A stretch of DNA of 64,000 nucleotides from Channallabes apus (GCA_030522415.1 CM060109.1:31021892-31085891); one strand, 5' to 3'; shown: positions 10,237 to 21,013, counted from the stretch's first letter. The notes: generated from the sequence alone by a model not told the origin. Numbers and translations: made by a program.

Positions 10237-11199
10237 AGACTAAGGGTTGTATACATTTGCAAATGCTTTTATATGTTCTCAATCAAATAACTGGTAGACA
10301 AATATTGTGTCAATTAACCCAGTTTATCAATTATAAATGAATAGCAATGTTTTTCACGTGTTGGTGCGATACTCTGTAGTGTGCAATTTAATATAATGGC
10401 CTCTAGGAGGCGCCAACGGAAATAAAACAAACACACAAGAAATACACGTACGCCAGACAGGAACTTGGCGTGGAAGAACGCACATTCTCACGTTAATTTC
10501 ACTGTTAGTAAAACCGACCGTGAGCGTGAAAACTGGCGTAAGCAAAGTTTTTGTGCGTACGCAGCGTTGATACATGAGGCCCCAGGTATGTTTGAACAGG
10601 TTTTTTCCCTTTATAAAGTTAATTTAGGATAATAAAAATAAATACTTTTTGAGGAGACTGTACTGTATATAAACTGTGTCTGGATCTACTTTTAGTTGTG
10701 CCATCTGGATGTTTTATGACTGACAGGAGATTTATTTTTCTAATGCTTAGAGCTATGCTTTATTACAGTTTAATTACCAATGCTGCCACTCAGAAGTTCC
10801 ACAAAATTAAATTGGAAAAGGCTAAACAAGTCATTGTCATTAATTATGCATTGTTGGCAAGTTACATATACTGTATGAGTCAGTCAGTCTTTCAAATAAA
10901 AAGTTACTCATAAACTCCAATCATAAAAAAGAAAATAAAAATATTAAAAAAGAATTATATTTTGAGCATGAAACAGAAACGTCCAGGGGCCTGTTTCAGA
11001 AATGAGGTTCAAACAACTCGGAGTTTAAACTTGAACTCTGAGTTGATTGACCCAGAGATTAAAAACTCAGAGTTTTCGGTTTCAGAACACCTGATCTGAG
11101 TAAGGTCAATCAACTCTGAGTGGACTAACTCAGAGTTAAGCGTGTACACCGCGACTCTAAAAAGCCATTATCAATGGAGCGCAGATATTACGAGTCACC

Positions 11200-11355
11200 A
11201 TGGCAACAGCAGAAAAAAAGAGATCTGCATTTTTCCCCAGCTAAACTTGATATGCTCATGCAAACTTACAGCAAATAAAAAAAAAGTAACACCACTGCAT
11301 CGGCGAAACAGAGACAGGTAGCGTGGGAAAACATAGCTGCTCAAGTTAATGCGTG
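11200..11355 (+). pseudogene. Harbinger Myb/SANT-like gene remnant
   Basis: ATG at 11200 reads MATAEKKRSAFFPS, stop, KLDMLMQTYSK, stop, KKSNTTASAKQRQVAWENIA, then AQVNA and stop. The pattern (LDxLMxxY, KKSNT, AWExIAxxVNA) is the SANT-like Harbinger accessory protein. Two internal stops kill it. Confidence 0.7.
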
Positions 11356-11522
11356 ATTTTACATTTAAAGTATTTCAATATTTCAGTATAATAGATAATA
11401 AGTAATGTGTGACGTGTTAATTTTGAGGAAATAAAGAAGACCGAATAAAGTGTTGTGACTTGTGTTTATTTCATTTATTTTATTTATTTTTTTGTGGTGG
11501 TGGTGAGTGTGCAGAAAGCGTC

Positions 11523-11893
11523 TCAGAGCGAGGCACACTTTCCGTACAGCTCTGCATACAGTGGCCTTACTAATACATCCCCGATATTGTACAGAAAGCT
11601 TACATTAGCAAAGAAACGTAAAGTTGCACATAGTATCTGCTCGGATGTAAGAGCACGGCCACGATGGGTGACATTAGTGATGTAAGGACGGATTAGATTA
11701 TGGATATATGTAATTGATAGCAATGAAAAACGCTCAAACAAAAATGTACGGGGAAAAGACAAAAAAAAATCCTTGCCCGACGTAAACGTAATTCTCTTCG
11801 AATTAATGCAGCCTCCTCATCTATGGGATCCTCCAAAAAAGGACAAGCCATTCTCCTAACTGTCTTCTCTGATTGTGTCCGAAATGTGGGCAA
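11523..11893 (-). pseudogene. Harbinger transposase N-terminal remnant
   Basis: The minus strand reads MACPFLEDPIDEEAALIRRE and LRLRRARIF. A second frame then gives HNLIRPYITNVTHRGRALTS and EQILCATLRFFANVSFLYNI. These match the first two blocks of HARBI1-like transposases. The catalytic domain is deleted. Confidence 0.75.
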
Positions 11894-12223
11894 TGAATGA
11901 CTAAGGCTACAGCGAGAAATACCGCTGCGTCTTTAAAAAAGGGGAGGAGACCGACAGAAACTCCGAGTTCAGAGAATAAAACCTGCCCCTGACCAGGTTA
12001 GGTTCACAGAGTAAGTTGCCACGGTAACTGACTCTGAGTAATAGTTACCTCTCTTTCAGAAACAGGCTTGAGTTACCCTGCTTTCTCGGGTTTGACAAAC
12101 CTGCCTTTTTGAAACGGAAAACTCTGACTTTCACTTATCTCAGGGTTACCAAACTATGAGTTTTCACTTAACCTCCTGAAACAGGCCCCAGGTAAGGTAT
12201 TGCAGATACCGTTCCCACCCCCC

Positions 12224-12224
<1 letters not shown>

Positions 12225-12311
<87 letters not shown>
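12225..12311. repeat. (CA)n microsatellite, about 43 units, uninterrupted
   Basis: Pure CA dinucleotide tract starting 36 bp from the right end of the small Harbinger. Confidence 0.97.
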
Positions 12312-13300
12312 AAACACTGCTTTAATATACACATATAAATTAAGTTAAAACACTTACTGTAATACGCTAAAGTGCATAATACCAATTACTCTTTATTTAT
12401 TAGATTGCAAGGATTATGCAAAAAGAAAAAGAAAAAAGATATCCAGCAGAGGGCAGTGCGAGATCACATCAGTTTAGCAGTTATCGTGAAGTTCCTCATG
12501 TTGTCTTCTGCCATTTAAATCTCATGAAGCTTTTTGTGAGCATCTACAGTAAATAATGGTTCCCTCAGCCATATAAAAAAAAAATCATAATTTAAAAGTG
12601 ATATATTTTAAGATATTTATTTACCATTTAAGAACAGGTTCAATGTGTTGTGTTCATCAATATTAATCAATATTTCATTTTCCCCCAACATTTCATATAA
12701 TTTATTTTTAAATATTAAATATTTAACATAATTTATACATTTAAAACATTTTTTTGTGTTAGAAAATGTATGAACATGAGGTAGTAAAGGATGAAGTGTA
12801 CGTACCCTACACATCTTCTATTAATCTCCACATATACTGTATTTAAAAGTGACATGGTGATGACGTGAAGGCAAATCACCTCTTTATTCCACCAACACAA
12901 TGCATGCATCACTGAATCAAATTACCTGTACTCTCAGAGGTTGGTCACTGTGAATTGCTCTGCTTAAGTGAAAGTAACACTGCAGGTAAATTTCTCACTC
13001 ATGAAGATCGGTAACAGCATTACCTCTAATTTATCTGGTCAACTAACATCAAGCATACTGTAGTATTTCTGTCAACAAAATGAAAGTTTTTTTTTTTTTG
13101 ACATTATATTCGAAAGCACTGGAAGAAAATGGGACCACTGCAAAATAATCAGTTTTTGTTCTTACAGGTCCATGTATTGTTGACATGAACAGTTTTGTTT
13201 AATTTTTTTTTCATTTTGTGAACTGCTGATAATATTTCTCCTGAATTCAAAATATTACTATTCTTATTTAGAGTGTATATTTAAAGGATATGACAACATC
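12312..13300. other. AT-rich unique-looking sequence, no gene seen
   Basis: Only short frames. A T-run lies at 13086-13099. Nothing recognised. Confidence 0.5.
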
Positions 13301-13690
13301 ACAACATGTCAAAATAACCCAAGATCATGCAGTATTTGCAGAGCTTTAATAAGTCAAATAAAACAAAATGCTAATCATTTGTAAACAAATTGTGTTAATG
13401 CTTTGACTAAATAACATTAAGAAATCAGGATTTAGTGGAATAACCCCAATTTGCAATTACAGCTTTTAAGCGTTAAGGCATGCGCTCCACCAGTTTGTCA
13501 CATTGCTGTCGGGTAACTTTATACCACTCTTTTTGCAAAAAAGCAAAGAGCTCAGGTTTGCTTGATGGTTTGTGAACATCCATCTTCCTCTTGATGACAG
13601 TCCAGAAGTTTTCTGGAGTAAATTGCAGTGCTCTCTTATTTTTCCCCCAGAGCTGTATAATCCATACAAACACACTGTAAAATATCACTT
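13300..13690 (-). mobile_element. Tc1-like transposon 3' fragment
   Basis: The minus strand reads ENFWTVIKRKMDVHKPSSKP, ELFAFLQKEWYKVTRQQC and DKLVERMP, the C-terminal end of a Tc1-like transposase. Upstream sequence in a shifted frame (GKNKRALQFT) no longer shows the catalytic Asp blocks. It is truncated on the 5' side near 13690. Confidence 0.8.
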
Positions 13691-13699
13691 ACAGTATTT

Positions 13700-15255
13700 G
13701 TGTTTCCAAGTTGAAAACTTTAACACTCCAACCTGCTTACATATTCCAACCATGTTTTACACTTTTCAGGTCTCTAGGGCTATAAATTAATTCCTTTTTT
13801 TATTTTAAGAGATATGTGAATTTGATTACTATTGCAATATGTACTGTACATGTGCCTTTATGCTAGAAGGGTACATGTTCAAACAACACTTCACGATATG
13901 GTATGATGATATGCATCATATCTGAATATTAGTGAACACCGTAACAAGAGTAAATTAAATAGCATTTAATGAGCATACTCATTAACTAGAGTAAATTAAA
14001 TGGTGAGTTCTGTGAACTTACTTCCAGCTATTGTTTTTTTTTTTATCTTTCACATTAAACCATCTCTCTATTCATCTTAGATTTCACATAATCTAATAAA
14101 CACAAATGTTTATAAAGAGTGTGATACATGAGAGTGTGATAACTTTTATGCTTGCCTCTTCACCCATGAAAATTATAATGGGAAGCCCCATAACGTCTCC
14201 CTGATAACTTTGCATTAGCATTTATTAGTCTTCTCTGCACCCAAATGCTAACAGATGATGATGACCATCTTTTAATTACTGTGACAACTGATTTAAGCTG
14301 TTAGTTCCTGTGAATTTGTGCTAGTAAGTATGAGAGCTTTCATTTTCTCTTATTTGATCAAATCTAAGGCATAAAACAGAATGACTTGATGAAGCAAGCC
14401 TGGAAGTGCATTTTATGGGGAACACAAGAAAGCCAGTTCTGTCTTGTTTACTCCTGTATTACTTTGTAATATATTGCACTTCATGTGGTCTGAATATTCG
14501 CTGTGGGCTGCGCATCCTCTTCAAAATTACTTTAACTAAGACCGAACACTTATTTAGGGTAATGCTAGTACATCTGAAAACATGGTTTGTGATAACTCCA
14601 GGAGTTTGACAGACATTTAATCCAGACAGGTTCAGAGCTCGAGCTCTGCATTAGATTGAGTTACCCCATCCTCAAAAGGGAAGCTGCAATTATGCGATGT
14701 ACTGTAAGAAGAGAGGTGATGTGGGCTCTGGCTATAAGGGTAAGGGGTTAATGGTGTATTATTACTAATCAGTGCAATAGTGAGACCAATTCAGACAATC
14801 ACAGTTTCAATTAAATGTGACATCAAGGCTATTACATTGTATTAAATGCCATTAGTCCTTCCTACTTTTAACATGGGGGTTAAAGTTACATGTAGATCGA
14901 CAGTGGTGTTGTGTTACATAATTAGCAGAAATAACCCTGTAAAGTGCTCCATTTTTACCCCCACAGTGGAGTAACAAGCCGTGAATGTCCTGCACCATGC
15001 TATCATGGTGATCAGATGAAAGGATGTGTTGCGTCTTGTTCAGTTTTGCACAGCATGCTTTGATTTCCAGCATGATTTTGTATGCATAAACAAACGACTG
15101 TAATTAATTTATGCTTTATTGCATACAATTACTCATATGAGGAATTTAATGAAAATCCTGAAGATAGACAAAATAACTAACTGAAATCAGGCATCAATTA
15201 TTGCAAAATATTTTCCCCCCAGGGTGCTGCTCCATGAGTATTAGGAGCAACATAC
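13700..15255. other. AT-rich sequence, possible conserved non-coding segment at about 14.6-15.1 kb
   Basis: No gene recognised. 14640-15080 has higher complexity than its surroundings and several ATTA/TAAT motifs (for example ATTAAATGCCATTA). That would fit a conserved regulatory element, but there is no comparative support here. Confidence 0.3.
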
Positions 15256-15334
15256 GTGCACGTTCACTGATGATATCGGTGGTGGCAAAGATCCTCCTGT
15301 TTATGACCTCCACCTCCATGTAGCCAGTTCCATC
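15256..15334 (-). CDS. Candidate host exon B (79 nt), unrecognised protein
   Basis: On the minus strand an acceptor (TGCAGCAG) precedes GATGGAACTGG and a strong donor GTATGT follows position 15256. The phase-0 frame is open and GC-rich at third positions: DGTGYMEVEVINRRIFATTD then IISERA. Its phase matches candidate exon A at 15502-15560, which ends on a codon boundary, giving a 167-nt intron. I do not recognise the protein. The plus strand is also partly open, so this remains a candidate. Confidence 0.35.
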
Positions 15335-15501
15335 CTGCTGCACTCATGAAGATAACAACGAGAGACAGATTTCATTCAGACATTCTTTATATATGGCCTA
15401 TAAAATGGAATAACCTTTGGTTGTACAGAAAGAGTTCAGAACGGTAAGATGGAGATTGTTCAGGTAATCGTAGTAGACAGCTCACTGATGTGGATACTCA
15501 C

Positions 15502-15560
15502 ATTCATTTGCTTCAAAGTTTGGAGGACATAGCAGAGGGCACCATAACCCTCATTCAACC
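15502..15560 (-). CDS. Candidate host exon A (59 nt), unrecognised protein
   Basis: The minus strand reads (GG)LNEGYGALCYVLQTLKQMN followed directly by a consensus donor GTGAGT. The acceptor GAATAAG is weak in pyrimidines. Ending at phase 0, it can splice to exon B at 15256-15334. No upstream exon was found. It could be a fragment of a host gene or an old pseudogene. Confidence 0.35.
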
Positions 15561-15741
15561 CTTATTCAAAAACTCAGTGAAAATAAACGTGAATATAATG
15601 TATCATTATTAAAATAAATTCATTTCATTTTTCACTTTGCATTGTGACATTTCTGGTACAGATGAATGTGATGTCAGTAATTAGGGCAATCATTTATTCA
15701 TGTTGAGAAAATAGCATGGATCTCACCCCTGACTGTTTCAG

Positions 15742-15835
15742 GTTTGTGGAGGATAAAATCATAACCACCAATAACTACATGGATGCATTGGTCAAGTCTA
15801 AGAGCCTACAGGCAAATTGGGTTCGAAAACAAAAG
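15742..15835 (+). CDS. Candidate host exon (94 nt), unrecognised protein
   Basis: Acceptor CTGTTTCAG then one base plus 31 open codons (FVEDKIITTNNYMDALVKSK, then SLQANWVRKQK), followed by donor GTCAGT. Codon composition looks coding. It lies on the opposite strand from candidate exons A and B, so both sets are unlikely to belong to one gene. It ends on a codon boundary, compatible with the splice-flanked segment at 17175-17247. Confidence 0.3.
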
Positions 15836-15921
15836 GTCAGTTCATTTCATTATTACAATATCAGAAAATCAGCCTAACAAGATTCTACAAAACACAATAT
15901 ATTGGAGGTATTATTGCTTCT

Positions 15922-15949
15922 TTTGTTGTTGTTGTTGTTGTTGTTGTTT
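15922..15949. repeat. (TTG)n microsatellite
   Basis: About nine TTG units. Confidence 0.95.
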
Positions 15950-16130
15950 AGTCTTACAAGGCTTAATTTCTGATTATTTTAATATTTATTTGTACTATTT
16001 ATTTGTCAACAAACACACCTGTCAGTCTCAGAGACTGATGGATAGAAATAATCAGGGTCATTAATTATAACTATAATCATTAGTATTTGTTGTTGCAATT
16101 ATTGTTTCTGATTGATTACCAGCAGTTTTC

Positions 16131-16134
<4 letters not shown>

Positions 16135-16196
<62 letters not shown>
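16135..16196. repeat. (AT)n microsatellite
   Basis: About 30 AT units abutting the 3' end of a truncated SINE. Confidence 0.97.
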
Positions 16197-16199
<3 letters not shown>

Positions 16200-16330
16200 T
16201 TCATTCATCTTCTATACCGCTTTACCCTGTATTTAGGGTTGTGGGGACCTGGAGCCTATCCCAGGACACTCAGGGCACGAGGCAGGGGACACCCTGGACA
16301 GCGTGCCAATCCATTGCAGAGCACTGTATG
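16197..16330 (-). mobile_element. V-SINE/Mermaid-like SINE, 5'-truncated
   Basis: Contains only the 3' third of the SINE (TTCTATACCGCTTTACCCTG through GTGCCAATCCATTGCAG). The core and tRNA head are absent. Confidence 0.85.
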
Positions 16331-17174
16331 TATATAAAATTTATTATTTAGTAAAGAGATCTTAATCTTGGCTCTTGGGGTTCTTCTGTGTTTGACAAAA
16401 GAACACAGACCGACAATGTTGGCCATAAATAGCATGGGCATGGACATGAATAGCAGTTTGTTTTCTTTGAATGTCTGGCTGAAACAGTGTGAAACTGAAA
16501 AAATTACTTATGGTTTTAAAATGGCAAATGAGCTGAATATGCTATGGCTATAACTTGACCATAGTCATGATACAATATCTTGGTTGTAGGAGACAAGAAA
16601 TATGCAAATGCACAATGGCAAAGTTCTTTGATTGTAGCATTAACCCCCTAAATACAGTATCTAACCTCCTTAGACTTGGACTAAACTTTAATGTGGCACC
16701 CAATAACTATGAACTTAATCAGTGTCTTCAGATAGAAAGAAGTTTGGCAAAGGAATTCCACCATATGGTGCTTTTAGGATCATACAATGATTTACAGACA
16801 ATGTAGTTGAGAGAAAATGTCAGGTAACATTATACAAGGATGTTTGGATCTAAAGAGGGTAAGACAACCATTTTATCATCATAGTTCATGTAAAGGCCCT
16901 AACTTTGAGTTGAACATTGGGCGGTTGAGATCTCCAACCATGGTGGGGGTGTCCAAAGACAATGATGACATACCAAAGGAGATGGATCTCCAATCCAAGG
17001 AGACATACCAAAACAACATGTTCTACATATCATAACTAGTGCAAGTGAATAACACAAAATCATTCACTTTGTAAAAAAAAGAAACAAACAAACTTGTCTC
17101 TTTTTCCTGTTGACAAACCAACAACTTTAAATAATTTTTGTTGTTTATGTCCTTGCTATTGCTTGTGCTTGCAG
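16331..17174. other. Unique-looking sequence, no gene recognised
   Basis: Short reading frames only (16555-16806, 16817-17035), without recognisable domains. Confidence 0.45.
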
Positions 17175-17247
17175 TTACTGCTGCATCCAGAGGATGGTTT
17201 GGACACAGCCAAGTCTCACGCACCTGGAGAATATTATTAACTATAGC
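17175..17247 (+). CDS. Splice-flanked open segment (73 nt), possible exon
   Basis: A long pyrimidine tract ending CTTGCAG precedes it and a consensus donor GTAAGT follows. In phase 0 it reads LLLHPEDGLDTAKSHAPGEY, Y, stop, which would make a terminal exon after the segment at 15742-15835. In the other frame it is open throughout (YCCIQRMVWTQPSLTHLENI...). I cannot name the protein. It may be a chance splice pair. Confidence 0.25.
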
Positions 17248-17781
17248 GTAAGTACCCGTTGTTGACAGTAAAGAGTTTTTAGAAATGGTTAAAAGGTTAA
17301 AGCTAAAAATAAGCTGATCAGCTTTACCGTAATCAGTGATATTATTATTTCAGGTTGAATCCCACATGCATGTCTGGCTGTCTATCCATACAGCTGAAGT
17401 CTCTGTCTAACTTATTAAAGAAATAAAATTTTGTATGGTTGAGTATTTTACGCAGAGTGTACACTAAGTTGTACTTCCCTGTTTAAAATAAATTATTAAA
17501 TGCTCCTTCCACTCAACATTTTGATTTAACAGATTTAGCAGATTTCATTAAGATTTCATTTAATTAATATGTTCTGTGCTGTGACAAAATCAGCTGGACA
17601 GACATACAGACAGACATACAGACAGAGACTGGTTTCTGGTTCTTCAATGTATGAAATATAACTATATACATCATTCAAAGAGTGGATTTTGACCAATGTA
17701 CAGACAAAACCTTTCTTCTATACATATAGATTGCTTGCTGATTACATTGAATTGAGAAAGTCAACCACATTATCCTGTTTT
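17248..17781. other. AT-rich sequence, no gene seen
   Basis: Includes a short ACAGACAGACATACAG-type repeat at about 17597-17628. Nothing else recognised. Confidence 0.45.
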
Positions 17782-17799
17782 ATCACAGATAGTAATTTT

Positions 17800-18033
17800 G
17801 TGGGCACTGGTGGCTCAGTGGTAGGTGTTTCGCCTGCCATGCGGACGGCCCGGGTTCGATTCCAGCCAGTGCCCACACCCCAGCCACTGGATACAGTGCC
17901 GGTCCCAAGCCCGGATAAAATGGGAGGGTTGCGTCAGGAAGGGCATCCGGCGTAAAACCTGTGCCAAGTTGTAGTGCGGACTGGATATTCCGCTGTGGCG
18001 ACCCCTTGCCGGGAGCAGCCGAAAGACCAACAA
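17800..18033 (+). mobile_element. tRNA-derived SINE with RTE-type tail
   Basis: The head has a box-A-like TGGCTCAGTGGTAGG and a perfect box B GGTTCGATTCC. The 3' part contains GGAAGGGCATCCGGCGTAAA and GCTGTGGCGACCCC, ending GGGAGCAGCCGAAAGA. That tail matches the 3' end of the RTE LINE at 1515-1560. A perfect 18-bp duplication ATCACAGATAGTAATTTT flanks it (17782-17799, 18034-18051). Confidence 0.93.
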
Positions 18034-18051
18034 CATCACAGATAGTAATTT

Positions 18052-18960
18052 TAATTCATCATAACTCTATATTTTGGTGCTTGACCAGTTTTGACCCTGT
18101 AAACCCAACACTAACATCTATCACTCCCAAAACTGCTAAGATGCTTGCATGATCTAAGTTCTTGATGGGCATATGGAGGGCACATGGACACCATAGAGGT
18201 GTTGCCACCATTTAAGATGTGGTTTCTGTATCACTGTGTTTAATTCTGTGTTACTGAAAATAGCAGTACATACTGTACATAGTATGTCAGAACTAACCTC
18301 GGAAGACCAGAAGATGTAGCTTAACGGTTAGCCCTTTGTTGCGTGAATGGTAAACCCAAAAGCGGAGAAACACGAGTAGGCAGGATAATCACGCACTTTA
18401 ATCTAAGGACTCTCACAACGGAGGAGCAAGGGAAAGGCACAATCTAACCCGCATCCTAAAAATACACACTCAATCAGGAAGAAACGTCAAAAAGGTGAGT
18501 ACTCACGATTCGGTGAACGATTCCGATAGGGCATCTGGTGAACTCAATGACTGAGTGTTGTACTGTTGTTTGTTTACTCCTTTTATACAGTGGTCACCTA
18601 ATCGGAGCGTTCGTTTAGCATTTGGGTTTGTGCATTTGCTGGCTTTTACCACTGAGTGGCGCTATATAACTACAGACTGATGCCTCATGCCTTAGTTCAT
18701 TCTCTGCCGGATTAATGAGACGCGCTCCTTAAGAACTGCACGTAGTAGCCGATAACATCAAGTGAAACATTGTAGTTGACCGAATTCATAATCATAGTAC
18801 TAAAATTACAGTACAAATGTAGAATTCAAATTAAATCAAATCTTATTAGGATCAAATTTAAGCACAATAAATATTAACACAGTGAGCCTTTAGATTTTAT
18901 CACGTGTAATTAGAAAAGAAGTGTGTAGGGTTTTGTGTCATCTTATTTCTTGTGTTCTTT
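18052..18960. other. No gene; possible old repeat at 18.3-18.75 kb
   Basis: 18337-18420 (AAAGCGGAGAAACACGAG and neighbours) looks like fish dispersed repeat sequence, possibly an LTR or foldback flank, but I could not assign it. Confidence 0.35.
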
Positions 18961-19414
18961 AAATTTATAGTAGATTTATTAACTGAAATAAATGACTATA
19001 TTTCTGTCATTCCCCATTTAAGGGGGTGGGAGAATTTTCAAGCCCCACTTGTCTAAACTAAATGATAACGAAATCGGCCAAGTTTACTATTTATTGAAAT
19101 ATAAATTTCTAAACCAATAAGATCAAATAACACCAAGTTATTATTATAACAGGCTTACTTCGTCACTTATCTAGAGCTTGCTTTCAAAGAAGTCGAGTGG
19201 CTTATTAACGTGACTGGGGTATGTTGTCCCTAAGTGTCCGATTGGCGCAGCGGATAGGGCTAGGCCTGCAACAACTAATCGATAAAATCGATAATTATCG
19301 ATAATGAAATTCGTTGTCAACGAATGCCGTTATCGATTAGTTGGGCTGCTCACGTTATTGAGGCGCGCGACCACAAGATGCACAAATACACACAGATACA
19401 CAGTTGCTCGCGCA

Positions 19415-19558
19415 ATGGAGGTTACAGAAGCGTCTGCAGGAAAAAGCGCGTGGCCCAAGTCCTCCAAGGTATGGAAACAATTTACATTAAAATCCTCTTA
19501 TCGGGCGTTAAAATCGACCGTTTTTCTGCCGGTCGTAGTGTCCGGTGAGCGCGGATGA
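19415..19558 (+). pseudogene. ZBED-like hAT transposase N-terminus
   Basis: Begins with the SKVWKQFTLK block typical of BED fingers. The following cysteines are not in frame. Only the first exon-like region survives. Confidence 0.6.
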
Positions 19559-19605
19559 AACGCTGAGGGTTTTCTACACATACTGTAGGAGTCACTGAGA
19601 GAGTT

Positions 19606-19694
19606 CGGTGAGAGTGTTCACACGGGCTTTGGTGACGTGTGTTTACACGTCACCAAAGCCCCGTCACCAAAGCCCATGTGAACTCTCTCACCGG
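19606..19694. repeat. Hairpin with partly duplicated arm
   Basis: CGGTGAGAGTGTTCACACGG..CTTTGGTGACGTGTG pairs with CACGTCACCAAAGC and, after a second CGTCACCAAAGCC copy, with ATGTGAACTCTCTCACCG. The right arm carries the GTCACCAAAGCCC unit twice. Confidence 0.8.
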
Positions 19695-20160
19695 CTGCGC
19701 GGTTATACAGGGTAAAAAAAAAACGTTGCATGCAGCTTTTTCTTTGCGTTCAAATACCAACGAACGCGAGGAAAACACTTCTAGTGCGTTTTCTTCACGT
19801 TCATTTTACACTTCGGAGGACCGGCTATATCCCATGATCCTACATGCTGTTCAGAGGGGAAAAGGGCAAAATAAACAGAGTGAATCCAGTAGCGGCGAGT
19901 TTTTTTTTCTCTCTCCCCACGTCGCCGTATTACGAGAATGTCTAGTATTTATTATTTTTTTTTTATTGAGACAAAAAAAAGGATAAAATACACACGAGAG
20001 GATCGAAATAATGTATAAACCGTGAAAAGGATGTAGTAGCCACTTCAATTAAAAATAATATCATAATCTAGAAGTATATTCTTATTATTATTAAGTTGAA
20101 TTCATTTAAGAGAATTTAAAATTTAAGTCATTCTTAACAACTGAATGTATTTTTGTTTTA

Positions 20161-20210
<50 letters not shown>

Positions 20211-20640
20211 TGTAAACTTGCCATCTGCAATTATTGTTAAAAACAAAAATGTTGATTTACATAAAATAAGGTTTTTATGTCAAAATTAAAGATAATTAAA
20301 CTATGTGGCTATTACATTTTTTAAAGTTTACTTTTATACATAAATAATACCCTAATTTATGGTTTTATATAGTTAAGCAAAACATCAAATTAAAGCATCT
20401 AGCTTTTATCCGATTTAATCGATATACATATAATGTATGTATGTATGGTATGTATGTATACAGATGGCAAGTTGACAGTGTTTTATTTATATATATAAAT
20501 ATAACAGTCAACTTGCCATCTGCAATTATTGTTAAAAACAAAACAAATGTTGGTATGGTTTTATATATAAGTATAAGCAAAACATCAAATTAAAGAAGCG
20601 CTTAGCGGTATCCGATTAATCGATTAATCGAAACAATAAT
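20211..20640. repeat. Duplicated hAT 3' subterminal segment
   Basis: CTTGCCATCTGCAATTATTG followed by TTAAAAACAAA occurs at 20217 and again at 20513. ACATCAAATTAAAG followed by a TCCGATT(T)AATCGAT block occurs near 20382 and 20583. An inverted CAGATGGCAAGTTGACAG lies at 20461. The element end appears to have been duplicated internally. Confidence 0.75.
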
Positions 20641-21013
20641 CGGCCAACTAATCGATTATCAAAATAATCGTTAGTTGCAGCCCTAGTTAGAGCGCTTGGC
20701 CAGAGATCCACAAAAAGCGCCGGTTCGAATCCCGGGTGATGCTGTTTTAAAATTGTTTTATTTTAATTATAGCAAAATTAAAATAAAACAAAAAAAAATA
20801 TTTTAAGTGCGCTTAAGGTAGAGTCTTATAAAGGCTATGTAGTCTTATATAGTTTTATTATATATTTTTTGCACATTAATCTGAGTCCTCATCTGTTACT
20901 TTTTTGAGGACAATAGTTTTTTTTCAGCCTGTCACGGCGTGCGCCCAAATCAATATTGCTCCTCGCTCACTAGTTAGGCATCCTCCCCTTCAGATATGCG
21001 AAGGAGCAGGGCC

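Larger units (their letters stand above)
9036..10582 (-). mobile_element. PIF/Harbinger element, internally deleted, with a nested MITE
   Basis: Termini GGGCCTCATGTA and TACATGAGGCCC are perfect inverted repeats. A 3-bp CAG duplication flanks them (9033-9035, 10583-10585). Sequence joined across the site restores GGGCCAGGTATG of the host Tc1. It encodes a Myb/SANT-like protein on the plus strand and a DDE transposase on the minus strand, the usual two-gene Harbinger layout. Both genes are broken. A 326-bp MITE lies in the transposase (9551-9876). Confidence 0.9.
7060..10660 (+). mobile_element. Tc1-like transposon, degenerate and multiply interrupted
   Basis: Plus-strand frames give Tc1 pieces in order: RRSRLTKITPRAQ-like at about 7140, a DETK-like block near 7385, and FPDLNPIE at about 7630. 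The C-terminus LAS.. and GCAATTACTTTTTCACA-type 3' untranslated sequence resume at 8466-8519, 8996-9035 and 10583-10660. Three later elements (7787-8465, 8520-8995, 9036-10582) sit exactly in the gaps, so the pre-insertion order can be read directly. Many stops and frameshifts; no function. Confidence 0.75.
10987..12188. mobile_element. Miniature PIF/Harbinger derivative
   Basis: Termini GGGCCTGTTTCAG and CTGAAACAGGCCC are inverted repeats. CAG flanks both ends (10984-10986, 12189-12191). Subterminal regions hold many AACTCAGAGTT/AACTCTGAGTT motifs. Remnants of both Harbinger genes remain (11200-11355 plus, 11523-11893 minus). The terminus differs from the 9-kb element, so it is a separate family. 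Confidence 0.88.
19261..20685 (+). mobile_element. hAT element with BED-finger start, inserted in the tRNA-like module
   Basis: Termini TAGGCCTGCAAC and GTTGCAGCCCTA are inverted repeats with TCGATTA-rich subterminal sequence. Flanks GATAGGGC (19253-19260) and GTTAGAGC (20686-20693) agree at six of eight bases, matching an 8-bp hAT duplication. ATG at 19415 begins MEVTEASAGKSAWPKSSKVW, then KQFTL, a ZBED-like finger start that soon loses frame. Contains (AT)n at 20166-20209. Confidence 0.75.
19238..20735 (+). other. tRNA-like module of the left arm, split by a hAT
   Basis: The halves GTGTCCGATTGGCGCAGCG (19238-19256) and TTAGAGCGCTTGGCCAG...GCCGGTTCGAATCCCGGGT (20687-20735) join to a tRNA-like sequence with box A (TGGCGCAGCGG) and box B (GGTTCGAATCC). 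The arm ends cannot pair as a normal acceptor stem, so it is not called as a tRNA gene. Confidence 0.55.
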
